From contig NZ_JAQMWQ010000017.1 of assembly GCF_030403775.1 (NCBI RefSeq), forward strand, positions 1-64,000: 64,000 nt of DNA. The letters are read 5' to 3'. Below are positions 8,947 through 18,119 of this stretch, piece by piece. The stretch comes from Paenibacillus sp. BSR1-1. GTDB taxonomy: Bacteria > Bacillota > Bacilli > Bacillales > Cytobacillaceae. Under the pieces are notes generated by a model. The model ran no database searches, was not told the origin of the DNA, and saw only the letters and a list, made by a program, of their open reading frames with translations. Numbering within the stretch: position 1 is the stretch's first letter; each line of letters starts with the position of its first letter. The position numbers and the translations under genes were made by a program.

Positions 8947-9768
8947 TTATCCAAACCTTCCAGAGATATATTCTTCTGTCTTTTTAACAGATGGGTTTGT
9001 AAAGATTTTTTCAGTAGCATCGTATTCAATTAAATCTCCACTTAAGAAGAAAGCAGTTTTATCAGAAATCCGGGAAGCCTGCTGCATATTGTGTGTAACG
9101 ATGATGATAGAATAGTCCTTCTTTAAATCCACAATTAAATCCTCAACCTTAGCATTTGAAATAGGATCAAGCGCGGATGATGGTTCATCCAGAAGCATGA
9201 CAGTCGGTTTCATTGCAATTGTTCGAGCAATGCAGAGACGCTGCTGCTGTCCCCCCGAAAGTGAAAGTGCCGACTTATGAAGCCTGTCCTTGACTTCATC
9301 CCATAATGCTGCTTTTTGAAGGCTCTCTTCGACAATTACATCAAGCTCACTTTTCTTTTTTATCCCGGCAAACTTAAGGGCATGAGTAATATTCTCATAG
9401 ATGGATTTTGGGAAAGGGTTCGGCTTTTGAAACACCATGCCTATTTCTTTCCTTAAGGCAACAACATTTATATCCTCAGACAAAATATTCAGATCTTCAT
9501 ATATAATTTCACCTTTAGCCCTAGCTCCTGGAATAAGATCATTCATTCTATTGATACTTCGCAAAAAGGTAGACTTCCCGCAGCCTGAAGGACCAATGAG
9601 TGCCGTTACCGCATTTTTTTCTATATCCAACGTAATTCCGTTTACCGCCCGTTTTTCACCATAGAAAATCTCTAAATGATTTATTTGTAAAATTTGTTCA
9701 TTTTGTTGTTGACTGTTATGATCTAAAAAATGATTTGTTATTGGTTCATCTTTAAACGCTGTAACCAT
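8947..9768 (-). CDS. pstB: Phosphate ABC transporter ATP-binding protein (first copy)
   Basis: This 273-residue ABC ATPase has Walker [10 protein letters not shown] near residue 58, signature LSGGQQQR near residue 168 and Walker [15 protein letters not shown] near residue 186. A 28-residue polar N-terminal extension (rich in H, Q and N) is absent from its paralogue. It pairs with PstC and PstA in the inner membrane complex. The gap from pstA is 16 bp. The two copies may act as a heterodimer or respond to different conditions, as proposed for other Bacillus species. Confidence 0.94.
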   Translation of the reverse strand: MVTAFKDEPITNHFLDHNSQQQNEQILQINHLEIFYGEKRAVNGITLDIEKNAVTALIGPSGCGKSTFLRSINRMNDLIPGARAKGEIIYEDLNILSEDINVVALRKEIGMVFQKPNPFPKSIYENITHALKFAGIKKKSELDVIVEESLQKAALWDEVKDRLHKSALSLSGGQQQRLCIARTIAMKPTVMLLDEPSSALDPISNAKVEDLIVDLKKDYSIIIVTHNMQQASRISDKTAFFLSGDLIEYDATEKIFTNPSVKKTEEYISGRFG

Positions 9769-9784
9769 TTTTTCTCCCCACCCT

Positions 9785-10672
9785 TTATTTAGTTGCTGTG
9801 ATTTTCTTATGAATCATGCTTCCAATCCATCGGGCCAATAGGTTAAAAATTAATACTGATAGAACTAAAACCGCTGCGGCACCATTGGATACCTCTTCAA
9901 CATCGGGAATCAATCCTTGGGTATTTACAGACCAAATGTGAACGGCAAGAGTTTCTGCCGGTCTAAAAATATTCAATGGAGAAGTATCAGAAAATGGATT
10001 CCAATTTGCATAATCAAGTCTTGGAGTGGAAAGACCTGCTGTAAACAATAATGCGGCCGCTTCACCAAACACACGGCCGGAAGCTAGGATTGCACCTGTT
10101 AATATCGATGGGAAAGCACTAGGTAATATAACCGTTTTAATCGTATGCCAACGGGTAATTCCAAGTGCCAAGCTTGCCTCTTTTAAATCACGAGGAACTG
10201 ATCTAATTGCATCCTCACTGACCCGTACAATGACCGGCAGATTGAATACAGTAAGCGCTAAGGCACCTCCCAAAATGGTATAACCCCAGCCCGTTAAATT
10301 AACAAACATTAATAATCCAAACATTCCGATTACAATCGATGGAAGAGATGCTAATACTTCAATACATGAACGAATGATATCTGTTACTTTCCCCGGCTTA
10401 GCATACTCAGCCATATAAATTCCGCCGCCAATCCCTAGAGGAACAGCGATTAACATCGTAAGGAGTAAAATATAAAACGAATTGAATAATTGGTCTCGAA
10501 TTCCTCCGCCTGCCCGAACATTACTTGAAGGCGATGTTAAGAAATCTAACGATACATGTTTAAGTCCATTAACTAAAATATAATAAAATAAGCCAACTAA
10601 TATAGAAATGATAATAATAGCAATTGTTATAAATACACCTGTAGCGATACGATCGGCTGTTTTACTGTTCAT
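9785..10672 (-). CDS. pstA: Phosphate ABC transporter permease PstA
   Basis: This 295-residue permease has about six transmembrane segments and the binding-protein-dependent transport EAA loop ([25 protein letters not shown] split around residue 190). The start is the ATG at 10672, supported by AAGGAGG 8 nt upstream. It overlaps the pstC stop as TAATG, so translation is probably coupled. It forms the membrane channel together with PstC. Confidence 0.95.
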   Translation of the reverse strand: MNSKTADRIATGVFITIAIIIISILVGLFYYILVNGLKHVSLDFLTSPSSNVRAGGGIRDQLFNSFYILLLTMLIAVPLGIGGGIYMAEYAKPGKVTDIIRSCIEVLASLPSIVIGMFGLLMFVNLTGWGYTILGGALALTVFNLPVIVRVSEDAIRSVPRDLKEASLALGITRWHTIKTVILPSAFPSILTGAILASGRVFGEAAALLFTAGLSTPRLDYANWNPFSDTSPLNIFRPAETLAVHIWSVNTQGLIPDVEEVSNGAAAVLVLSVLIFNLLARWIGSMIHKKITATK

Positions 10673-11592
10673 TACATTTTCCTCCTTGAGGATAGATAGC
10701 GAATGAGGAGAATAAACGCGAACGACATGATTAATAAAATTAACCCCATTGACCAAAGTGTGTTATTTTCGACACTTCCGTAAGTGGTATGACCCATGTT
10801 TAAGGTTATAATCGTTGTTAATGTTGCAGATGCATCAAGGATATTTGATGGTATATCTCTAACGTTACCGATGACCATTTGTACAGCTAATGCTTCTCCA
10901 AATGCCCTTGCCATACCAAGAACGATGGCAGTAAGCAGATTGGGCATCGCTGCAGGGATTAACACTTTTCGAATTGTTTGCCAACGTGTTGCCCCAAGAG
11001 CATAAGAACCTTCACGTAAGTTCTTAGGCAATGAGCTCATTGCATCTGTCGCGATGGTTGTCACTGTCGGTAATATCATAATTGCTAAAACTATGGTTCC
11101 AGCAAGTAAACTAAATCCGAGTCCCCCCACATGCTCACGAATAAAAGGAACTAATACTGTAAGTCCGATGAATCCATAAACAACAGACGGGATGCCGACT
11201 AACAGTTCAATCACAGGCTGTAAGATTTTTTTGCCCCACGATGGAGCAATTTCTGTCATAAAGATCGCGCCGCCAATTCCTAACGGGGCAGCTACAAGTG
11301 CAGCTGCAAACGTTACAGCAAAGGAACCAAGGATAAACGGTAATGCCCCATATTGCGGGCTGGCTTGATTAGTGGGATTCCAGTGCTTACTGGTTATGAA
11401 CTCAATAAGACTTACACCATTATGGATAAAGGATTGTAAACCTTTGGAACCGAGGAAAATAGTAATTGAGATAGTAACTGAAATCATGATTACAGCACAT
11501 AAAATAACAAGAATCTTCCCGCGTAATTCTCCATCCATCCATTTCTTATTGGATTTCAACAATCTTTCTTTTGCAGGAATAAGCTTTTCCAT
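10672..11592 (-). CDS. pstC: Phosphate ABC transporter permease PstC
   Basis: This 306-residue permease has six predicted transmembrane helices and an EAA loop (REGSYALGATRWQTIRKV near residue 200). I chose the ATG at 11592 because AGGGGTG lies 9 nt before it; the in-frame GTG at 11604 overlaps that site. It is separated from pstS by 77 bp that hold a strong hairpin, and overlaps pstA by one base. Confidence 0.95.
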   Translation of the reverse strand: MEKLIPAKERLLKSNKKWMDGELRGKILVILCAVIMISVTISITIFLGSKGLQSFIHNGVSLIEFITSKHWNPTNQASPQYGALPFILGSFAVTFAAALVAAPLGIGGAIFMTEIAPSWGKKILQPVIELLVGIPSVVYGFIGLTVLVPFIREHVGGLGFSLLAGTIVLAIMILPTVTTIATDAMSSLPKNLREGSYALGATRWQTIRKVLIPAAMPNLLTAIVLGMARAFGEALAVQMVIGNVRDIPSNILDASATLTTIITLNMGHTTYGSVENNTLWSMGLILLIMSFAFILLIRYLSSRRKM

Positions 11593-11623
11593 AATACTTA
11601 ACACCCCTAAAATACGTCATAAT

Positions 11624-11650
11624 AGGGTAAATGCCATGCGCACTTACCCT
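11624..11650 (-). other. Hairpin between pstS and pstC
   Basis: On the minus strand AGGGTAAGTGC and GCATTTACCCT form an 11-bp stem with one G-U pair around a 5-nt loop. There is no T run after it, so it looks like an RNA processing or stabilising stem-loop rather than a full terminator. Such elements commonly make pstS mRNA more abundant than the rest of the operon. Confidence 0.7.
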
Positions 11651-11669
11651 AATGAAATTGTCCATCTAA

Positions 11670-12599
11670 TTAGATGTCTTTTTGATTTCCTTTTGCATCA
11701 CGTTCTACTTTCATTTTCGTTACCGGAAGATAACCTTGATCTTTTAATAAAGTGTTTTGAATATCATCTGACATCATATAATCAAGGAACTCTTTAGCAA
11801 GGTCTGTTGCCTCACCCTTTGTATAAGAGTGTTGATAAGCCCAAACTGGGAATTTACCAGATTGTACATTTTCATCAGTCGGTTCTACACCATCGATTGA
11901 AAGTGGAGTTACAGAATCATCAGTGAAATATGAGAATGCAAGGTAACCAATCGCACCATCAGTTTCATTAATAATCTTTTTTACCGTGTTTGATGAATCT
12001 TCTGTGATTCCTTCAGCAGGAGTTGCACCATCAAGTGCGAATTTATTGAATACTGCACGTGTACCAGAAGAGTCAGGACGGTTTACTAGAACGATCTTTT
12101 GGTCTTTACCGCCAAGTTCTTTCCAGTTGGTGATTTTTCCAGTGAAAACTTTAATTAAATCTTCTTTTTTAATATCTTTAATGCCTACTTTAGGGTTAAC
12201 AGCTGCGGTCATACCAACAACTGCTACTTTATGGTCCACTAGCTTATCAGCCGGGATACCTTCTTTTTCTTCGGCGAATACGTCTGAGTTCCCAATTTGA
12301 ACAGATCCTTCAGCAACCTGTGATAAGCCTGTACCAGATCCGCCTGCATTTACTTGAATATCAACTTTTGGATTTTCTGCCATAAACTCTTCAGCCGCTG
12401 CAGCTACTAATGGCTGCATAGCCGATGAACCTGAAACGACTAATGAGCCGGAAAGTTCTTTGGTCTCTGCAGTTTTTGGAGTTTTGTCTGTGCCCGCGGA
12501 ATTATCTTTAGATGCTCCGCCGCCACATGCAGCAGTTATTACCATTAATGCCGATAAGGTCATACCAAGACCGAATTTTTTCATATTTTTCATTTCCAT
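11670..12599 (-). CDS. pstS: Phosphate-binding lipoprotein PstS
   Basis: This 309-residue extracytoplasmic binding protein captures phosphate for the Pst importer. A signal peptide ends in the lipobox ITAAC, after which the mature Cys is followed by GGGASKDNS. The phosphate-binding loops are visible in SGSSAMQPL, GSGTGLSQ and RPDSSGTR. The start at 12599 is chosen for the AGGGGG site 4 nt upstream; an ATG two codons later is also possible. It is the first gene of the operon and lies directly behind the Pho box array. Confidence 0.95.
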   Translation of the reverse strand: MEMKNMKKFGLGMTLSALMVITAACGGGASKDNSAGTDKTPKTAETKELSGSLVVSGSSAMQPLVAAAAEEFMAENPKVDIQVNAGGSGTGLSQVAEGSVQIGNSDVFAEEKEGIPADKLVDHKVAVVGMTAAVNPKVGIKDIKKEDLIKVFTGKITNWKELGGKDQKIVLVNRPDSSGTRAVFNKFALDGATPAEGITEDSSNTVKKIINETDGAIGYLAFSYFTDDSVTPLSIDGVEPTDENVQSGKFPVWAYQHSYTKGEATDLAKEFLDYMMSDDIQNTLLKDQGYLPVTKMKVERDAKGNQKDI

Positions 12600-12661
12600 A
12601 ATTCCCCCTAAGAATGTTGGTATATTCAATTTGTTTCTTTTTGTTGTGCCTTACATGAATA

Positions 12662-12736
12662 AGAATACTTCCTGACTGTTAACGTGGTTTTAATCTAATG
12701 TAAAGGTTGTGTAAATCAATGTTGAGATTATGTAAA
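12662..12736 (-). promoter_or_regulatory. PhoP box array and promoter of the pst operon
   Basis: On the minus strand six TT(A/T)ACA-like hexamers follow each other: TTTACA, TCAACA, TTTACA, TTTACA, TTAAAA and TTAACA. Their start positions in plus coordinates are 12731, 12720, 12710, 12699, 12688 and 12677, a period of 10-11 bp. A -10-like TATTCT (12662-12667) follows 9 bp after the last repeat. This is the layout of PhoP-activated promoters in Bacillus, in which PhoP dimers bind direct repeats on one DNA face. Confidence 0.85.
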
Positions 12737-12742
12737 TTTATA

Positions 12743-12776
12743 ATAAAAAAACACCTGTCTCTGACGGAGACAGGTG
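12743..12776 (-). terminator. Terminator of the PBP gene
   Basis: A perfect 10-bp stem (CACCTGTCTC/GAGACAGGTG) is followed on the minus strand by a run of nine residues that are nearly all T. It also insulates the pst promoter from upstream transcription. Confidence 0.9.
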
Positions 12777-12786
12777 ATAATATATA

Positions 12787-14895
12787 TTATTGATTATTTT
12801 GATTAGTATCAGTGGTTTCAGTAGCTTGCCCTGTTTTCTTTAAGTTAAAATAAGCATCCAATACTCTACGGCCAATTATGTTATTGATGCTTGGGCCAGT
12901 ATTCCCTTGATAGGCCCAGGGAACCAATACGGCAATAGCCACTTCAGGATTATCTGACGGAGCAAAGCTGACAAGACTTAAATTCATGACAGGTGTTCCC
13001 CATTTGCTTCTATCCTTCCCGTAATAAAATGCCTGTGCGGTTCCCGTTTTTCCGGCTGGGTGATACGGGGCACTTTTAAAGTAACTGACTGCCGTACCAT
13101 CGCCAACCTGCATAACCATTCGAAAACCTTCTTGAACTCGCTTGATCCATTGATCCTTCATATCAATATGATTTAATACTTTGGGCTGGATGTCATCGAT
13201 GATTGGACCCAATTCATTATTTTCCATTACGGGTTCACGAATTTGTTTGACGATATGCGGCTGTATTCTATTTCCCCCGTTCGCAATGGTGGACACATAC
13301 TGGGCAAGCTGTAATGGTGTATACATATCATATTGCCCGATTGCTAAGTCCATTAATAAACCAGGCTTTTTTTCTGTGCCAGTTACCCCTGCCGTTTCAC
13401 CAGGGAGGTCAATTCCTGTTCTTGAACCAAGGCCAAATTGACTAAAGGATCTGCGCATCGTTTCAAAGGCAGAATAATCTAAATCGATTGGTTGATTGTA
13501 CTTATAATGCCCTCCCGCAATGGCAATGGCCGTTTTGAACATATAGACGTTTGATGAAACTTGAAGTGCTCTTAAATCATTGATGGCACCAAAGGTTTTC
13601 CAGGATTTTTTAACCTGTGTACCCTTTATTTTTATTGGTTCATCCACCTGAATGCTTCCGGGTTTAATCGCACCAGTTTTATATCCCGTTAATATTGTTG
13701 CACCTTTGACAGCCGATCCAACATTATAAGAGGAGGTAAAGTTACCTAGGGCATAATCCTGCATCTCCGTTTTACCTGTTTTTTTATTTTTTCCGATTTG
13801 TTTTCCAGCCATTGTTAAGATTTCACCGGTATGTGGATCCATGACGACCACAAAGGCTCTATCTAATAGGCCAGTATTCGGTTTTTGCTTGGCGCTCCAC
13901 ATTTCTTCTTCAATAATTTTTTCAGTTTGGAGCTGGAGATCCATATTGACGGTTAGAACAAGGTCCTTTCCTCGTTTCCCTTCGGAAACTACTTCTGTTG
14001 ATAATATATTTCCCGACTTATCTGTAACGTTTTTTACTTTTGCTTTTTGACCATGAAGAACATCTTCGTATTTCTTTTCGAGATAACTTGTCCCTACGCG
14101 GTCGTTCCGGCTATAATCGCGGGCAAGATATTTATCTAAAAGCTCTTTCGGCAAGCCAGACTGGGAGGAAGAAACATCCCCTAGGATTGATTTCAACGTA
14201 TCCTCAAAAGCATACTTGCGATCCCAGTCGGTGGTCGTATCAACACCTGGGAGGCTCTCCAGGTTTTCGCTGACAATCGCAAATTCCTCCGGTGTTACAT
14301 CTTTATTCTTCACGATATGCGGAGTCAAGGCATAACCACTATTAAATTGTGTGTAAATGGCCAGTGTTTCAAGTTCTTTGCCTTGAATACTATTTATTTC
14401 ATCATCGGTAACTCGGTCAAGCTGCTTTTTATAAATTTGTTTATCGTCTAATTTTTTTTCTTTAAATAAATCCCATTCTTTTTTAGTTATTTTTGCTTTG
14501 GCTTCTTTTGGGTGCTTTAATATCCAATAGTCCTTCTTATCGCGGATCGGAACTTTTGAAGTATCCATGGTTATTAACTTTGCTAATTTCTTCGCAGTAT
14601 CAATCATTTCTTTTTGGGTTGATTTCTGAGTTTTAGTATAAGTAATCGCATTTAATGGGGTATTATCCACAATAACTTTTCCATTCCGGTCAAACATTTT
14701 TCCGCGTGGTACCGGGTTATTGACAGTTACATCTTCGGTCCGCTGAATTTCACGTTTAAAATCATCACCAAATACTATTTGTAATTCTCCAAGACGGAGA
14801 ATTAGAACGGAGAAAAGCAGAAACACAACAAAGAATAACATGTTCAATCGGAACGGGACATGCGTCTTCTTTTTCTTTTTATTGTTCAAGGTCAC
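12787..14895 (-). CDS. pbpA: Class B penicillin-binding protein (PbpA/PBP2-like transpeptidase)
   Basis: This protein of about 702 residues has a basic cytosolic start, one transmembrane anchor (residues 19-38), a dimerisation domain, and a transpeptidase domain. The catalytic motifs are SAVK (about residue 394), SSN (about residue 450) and KTGTA (about residue 610). It should cross-link peptidoglycan during elongation, as B. subtilis PbpA does. A GTG at 14895 is the likely start (AAGGA 7 nt upstream); a GTG at 14901 and a TTG at 14889 are alternatives. Its place between pstS and an MFS gene matches B. subtilis yqgF (pbpA). Confidence 0.92.
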   Translation of the reverse strand: MTLNNKKKKKTHVPFRLNMLFFVVFLLFSVLILRLGELQIVFGDDFKREIQRTEDVTVNNPVPRGKMFDRNGKVIVDNTPLNAITYTKTQKSTQKEMIDTAKKLAKLITMDTSKVPIRDKKDYWILKHPKEAKAKITKKEWDLFKEKKLDDKQIYKKQLDRVTDDEINSIQGKELETLAIYTQFNSGYALTPHIVKNKDVTPEEFAIVSENLESLPGVDTTTDWDRKYAFEDTLKSILGDVSSSQSGLPKELLDKYLARDYSRNDRVGTSYLEKKYEDVLHGQKAKVKNVTDKSGNILSTEVVSEGKRGKDLVLTVNMDLQLQTEKIIEEEMWSAKQKPNTGLLDRAFVVVMDPHTGEILTMAGKQIGKNKKTGKTEMQDYALGNFTSSYNVGSAVKGATILTGYKTGAIKPGSIQVDEPIKIKGTQVKKSWKTFGAINDLRALQVSSNVYMFKTAIAIAGGHYKYNQPIDLDYSAFETMRRSFSQFGLGSRTGIDLPGETAGVTGTEKKPGLLMDLAIGQYDMYTPLQLAQYVSTIANGGNRIQPHIVKQIREPVMENNELGPIIDDIQPKVLNHIDMKDQWIKRVQEGFRMVMQVGDGTAVSYFKSAPYHPAGKTGTAQAFYYGKDRSKWGTPVMNLSLVSFAPSDNPEVAIAVLVPWAYQGNTGPSINNIIGRRVLDAYFNLKKTGQATETTDTNQNNQ

Positions 14896-14994
14896 ACACA
14901 CTTCCTTTTTTCAACGCTAACATAACTTTCTCTATTTTATTAGATAATGCTCCTTTTTTCTATGATTAACCCTTACCAATTTTTAAATATCTAC

Positions 14995-15030
14995 AAAAAA
15001 TGCGATGAGTATTGTAAAAATACTCATCGC
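14995..15030 (-). terminator. Terminator of the MFS gene
   Basis: A 12-bp stem (GCGATGAGTATT/AATACTCATCGC) is followed by six T residues on the minus strand. Confidence 0.88.
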
Positions 15031-15031
15031 A

Positions 15032-16249
15032 CTAAGCAACTGGCAGATGTACTCTTTTAATGAAAAAATAAATCAATGTATGACCTGCACCCAATAACAA
15101 TAACAAAATGGGAATGCTTCTTTCCGCGTTAAACCAAGTTACAGCCGCTAAAAATGCTAAAATAGAAACGATTCTTCCTAAATTCAAGAATATTTCTCTA
15201 ACAACGATATATTCAATTCTCATTTCTGCCGCTTTCCAACCTATTCCAATTACATCATAGGTCGTTGACATATATGGGACAAGTAATAAGGGATAAGCAA
15301 TGGCAATCATTCCGGCATAAACTAACAGTTTCGCATAGGTTAAGTCCCAAACAATAATTATGACAGCCGCATAAAGAATGATTCCGCCAATCAAAATTGC
15401 CTTTTTCCGGTAGCTTTTTTTAATCATTCGGGAGGCTAAAAAATAAGCAATAAATGATATCCCTGAATTCAGCAGACCAAAGGTCCCTAGGGCCATTTCA
15501 CTTCCGGTTGATAAATAAACGAAGACTGAAATAACAAATAAAAACGTCCCTTCTCTTAGTCCCTGAAAAAAGTGGGCATTCGTAACGAGACGCCAATTAT
15601 CATTCAATTTTCTTTCCTCTAAAATCCTTTTAAAACAATATCTCCCTTTTGCTGGACGTGGTTTCAAGGAAAAACTCATTAAGACTGCCAGAGCAAATAA
15701 ACCTAAAGATAATCCAAATACGATAGTATAGCCTGTGAATTTTTCAAATCGTGTGATAATAATGCCTGAAGCAATGGGACCAATCATTCCACCTATGGAT
15801 GATAAAATCCCTAAAAATCCATTAAAAAAATCTCTTGTCTCAGGCTCAGTAATCTCAAAGGTTAACACATTATAGGCAAGCCAATAGAAACCATAGCCTA
15901 CCCCCAAAAGACTTCCTAGCAAAAGCAAAAATGTGGCAGCTTTTGTTCCTGTTATTAAAACCATTAAATAAAAAAGGGACAAAAAGATGACACCAATTCT
16001 TAAAACAATCACCCGGTCGATTTTTTTAGCCCATCTTCCCGCCAGAATAAACGTTAAAGGCTGCAATACGACAATCGAGAGGTTATAAAGGGCAATATCC
16101 GAATACTTTCCTGTTTGTTTCCAGAGATAAATATTCACAAACGTATTGGATAAAGCAACACTTAATGAATACAAACCGCCAATAATCAGCAAAAGTGATA
16201 AATCCTTTGTTAATTCTACATCACCTAAAAGCTTAAATCTTTTTGCCAT
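15032..16249 (-). CDS. yqgE: MFS transporter, YqgE-like
   Basis: This 405-residue protein has about 12 hydrophobic segments and an MFS-type loop (AGRWAKKIDRVIVLRIG, near residue 70). The substrate is unknown. Its position between pbpA and sodA is that of B. subtilis yqgE. Start and stop are clear: the stop precedes a strong terminator, and the ATG follows a GGGGAG ribosome site. Confidence 0.82.
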   Translation of the reverse strand: MAKRFKLLGDVELTKDLSLLLIIGGLYSLSVALSNTFVNIYLWKQTGKYSDIALYNLSIVVLQPLTFILAGRWAKKIDRVIVLRIGVIFLSLFYLMVLITGTKAATFLLLLGSLLGVGYGFYWLAYNVLTFEITEPETRDFFNGFLGILSSIGGMIGPIASGIIITRFEKFTGYTIVFGLSLGLFALAVLMSFSLKPRPAKGRYCFKRILEERKLNDNWRLVTNAHFFQGLREGTFLFVISVFVYLSTGSEMALGTFGLLNSGISFIAYFLASRMIKKSYRKKAILIGGIILYAAVIIIVWDLTYAKLLVYAGMIAIAYPLLLVPYMSTTYDVIGIGWKAAEMRIEYIVVREIFLNLGRIVSILAFLAAVTWFNAERSIPILLLLLGAGHTLIYFFIKRVHLPVA

Positions 16250-16322
16250 AAAAAAAACTCCCCTTTATCTTAAGGGTAGTCTTTAACAACGCGGTTGTTA
16301 TTATTCAATTTTTTAGGCAAAC

Positions 16323-16346
16323 AAAAAGACAGCTACGTGAGCTGCC
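16323..16346 (-). terminator. Terminator of sodA
   Basis: A 7-bp stem (GGCAGCT/AGCTGTC with one G-U pair) is followed by five T residues on the minus strand. Confidence 0.7.
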
Positions 16347-16365
16347 TTCTTTAAATTAACTCAAA

Positions 16366-16974
16366 TTACTTTGCTTCGTTATAACGCTTTGCTACTTCAT
16401 CCCAGTTTACTACATTCCAGAAGGAACCGATATAATCAGGGCGCTTGTTTTGGTATTTTAGGTAGTACGCATGCTCCCAAACATCTAGACCAAGGATTGG
16501 TGTTTTACCTTCCATTAAAGGAGAATCTTGGTTTGGAGTGCTTGATACTTCTAATTCGCCATTTGATACAGACAACCATGCCCAGCCAGAGCCAAAGCGA
16601 GTTGTTGCAGCTTTTGCAAACTCTTCTTTGAAGCTTTCGAAGCTGCCAAATTTATTGCTGATTGCATCAGCTAGTTCACCAGTTGGGGCACCGCCGCCAT
16701 TTGGGGAAAGGATTTGCCAGAATAAAGAGTGATTTGCATGGCCGCCGCCATTGTTGCGTACTGCTGTACGAGCAGCTTCAGGAACAGCATCTAAATTTGC
16801 AATTACTTCTTCAACTGATTTAGAAAGTAATTCTTCATTACCTTGTAATGCTGCATTTAGATTTGTCACATATGTGTTGTGATGTCTAGTGTGGTGAATA
16901 TTCATTGTTTCCTTGTCAATGTGTGGCTCAAGTGCATCTTCTGCATAAGGTAATTTTGGTAATTCAAATGCCAT
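16366..16974 (-). CDS. sodA: Superoxide dismutase [Mn]
   Basis: This 202-residue enzyme converts superoxide to oxygen and hydrogen peroxide. Metal ligands are visible as H27 (NIHHTRHH region), H82 ([10 protein letters not shown]), and D and H in [12 protein letters not shown] near residues 164 and 168. GGGGAPTG and GSGWAWLS are typical of the Mn/Fe family; the sequence is closest to Bacillus SodA. AGGAGGAAT precedes the ATG. The promoter at 17049-17077 faces it. Confidence 0.96.
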   Translation of the reverse strand: MAFELPKLPYAEDALEPHIDKETMNIHHTRHHNTYVTNLNAALQGNEELLSKSVEEVIANLDAVPEAARTAVRNNGGGHANHSLFWQILSPNGGGAPTGELADAISNKFGSFESFKEEFAKAATTRFGSGWAWLSVSNGELEVSSTPNQDSPLMEGKTPILGLDVWEHAYYLKYQNKRPDYIGSFWNVVNWDEVAKRYNEAK

Positions 16975-17048
16975 GATAAATTCCTCCTATGTATCCATGA
17001 TATTATTGGCTTTATCCATATTTAGAATATTTCTAAAGCTTTGTTCTT

Positions 17049-17077
17049 AACATACCAAAGTTGTGGCATAGTTTCAA
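17049..17077 (-). promoter_or_regulatory. Probable sigma-A promoter of sodA
   Basis: On the minus strand TTGAAA (17072-17077) and TATGTT (17049-17054) are separated by 17 bp and lie about 75 bp before the sodA ATG. Confidence 0.5.
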
Positions 17078-17260
17078 ATAAAAAGCTTACATTTCACCAT
17101 ATATACAATGCTCATTTCAGCAACTTTTTATACTGAGTCTAAAAGAAAAACAATCATAAATCAAACTTTCGAAAAGTTGTCATATTTAGCCAAACAGCAT
17201 GCTGTCAACGATTTTTATCATATCCTACTTTAGTCACTTAAAATGCATATAATTGCTTGA

Positions 17261-17289
17261 TTGACATGTTACTAATAAAGGATTTTAAT
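17261..17289 (+). promoter_or_regulatory. Probable sigma-A promoter of the Fnr-like gene
   Basis: TTGACA (17261-17266) and TTTAAT (17284-17289) are spaced by 17 bp and end 31 bp before the GTG start. Confidence 0.6.
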
Positions 17290-17320
17290 CAGGTTGAAGG
17301 ATACAAAGGAGTGACAAATT

Positions 17321-18016
17321 GTGCAAAATAACAGCTTATCTATATATAGTTTGATGATGCAGTTTTTTCAAAAAAGCGAATCCGTTCAAAAAATAAAAGC
17401 CGGAACATTTCTTTTTCAAGAAAAGGATCCGGTAGAAAATGTCTTTTTATTGCTGAAAGGAAGCTTGGCGCTTGGAAGGGTCCATTTACGTGGGAAGGAT
17501 TTTATTTTGAAGATCTTGAACGAACGAGAATTAATTGTTGAGTATCAACTATTTAAAGTTAATCCCCGCTTTCAATTTTACGCTAAGGCGTTGACAGACT
17601 GCGATGTCCTTGCCATTAAAAAAGATCTTTTTGAAGATTTCATTTTAACGGATCCCGAGACTATGAATGCTCTTGCTGCTTGGCTTAGTACTGGATATTT
17701 AAAGGCACAAATGAAGTGCCAGGATTTAATTATGAATGGGAAAAAGGGCGGGTTGTATTCCATCCTTATTCGTCTTTGTAATTCTTATGGTGTTATGACT
17801 GAAAAGGGAATCTTGATTGATTTGCCATTAACCCATCAAGAATTGGCTAATTTAACCTTTGGAACTAGAGAGGTTATTCAAAGGGCTTTAAAAGAATTAC
17901 GTGAAATAGGAATCATCACATATGAAAATCAAATGTTTACTATAAATAATATCCATTATTTAAAAGAGGGTGTTGACTGTCAAAATTGTTCCTATGAGAT
18001 TTGTGGAATAAATTAA
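17321..18016 (+). CDS. fnr: Crp/Fnr family regulator with C-terminal Fe-S cysteine cluster
   Basis: This 231-residue regulator has an N-terminal cyclic-nucleotide-type beta-barrel (residues 20-110), a dimer helix, and a winged helix-turn-helix (LTHQELANLTFGTREVIQRA, residues 170-189). The tail carries C220, C223 and C228 in a CxxCxxxxC pattern. B. subtilis Fnr uses a C-terminal CxxCxxxxC plus an aspartate (D141) to bind [4Fe-4S]; here D135 sits at the equivalent place. I infer an oxygen-responsive regulator of anaerobic genes. The GTG start has GGAG 9 nt upstream. In B. subtilis fnr lies by narK, not sodA. Confidence 0.78.
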   Translation: MQNNSLSIYSLMMQFFQKSESVQKIKAGTFLFQEKDPVENVFLLLKGSLALGRVHLRGKDFILKILNERELIVEYQLFKVNPRFQFYAKALTDCDVLAIKKDLFEDFILTDPETMNALAAWLSTGYLKAQMKCQDLIMNGKKGGLYSILIRLCNSYGVMTEKGILIDLPLTHQELANLTFGTREVIQRALKELREIGIITYENQMFTINNIHYLKEGVDCQNCSYEICGIN

Positions 18017-18119
18017 TTATGCAGTCTTGAAATTCTAAAGAACCCTTAATAGGTCATTCTTGTATATAAGGTTTACAAAAGCTACAATAGAATGGTGAAT
18101 CTATATTAAGGTGGTCATT

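Larger units (their letters stand above)
16975..17320. other. Divergent sodA / Fnr-like intergenic region
   Basis: No gene is visible in this 346-bp stretch. It holds the two outward promoters annotated separately. The remainder is AT-rich. I could not identify a clear TGTGA-N6-TCACA Fnr site or another known operator. Confidence 0.6.
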
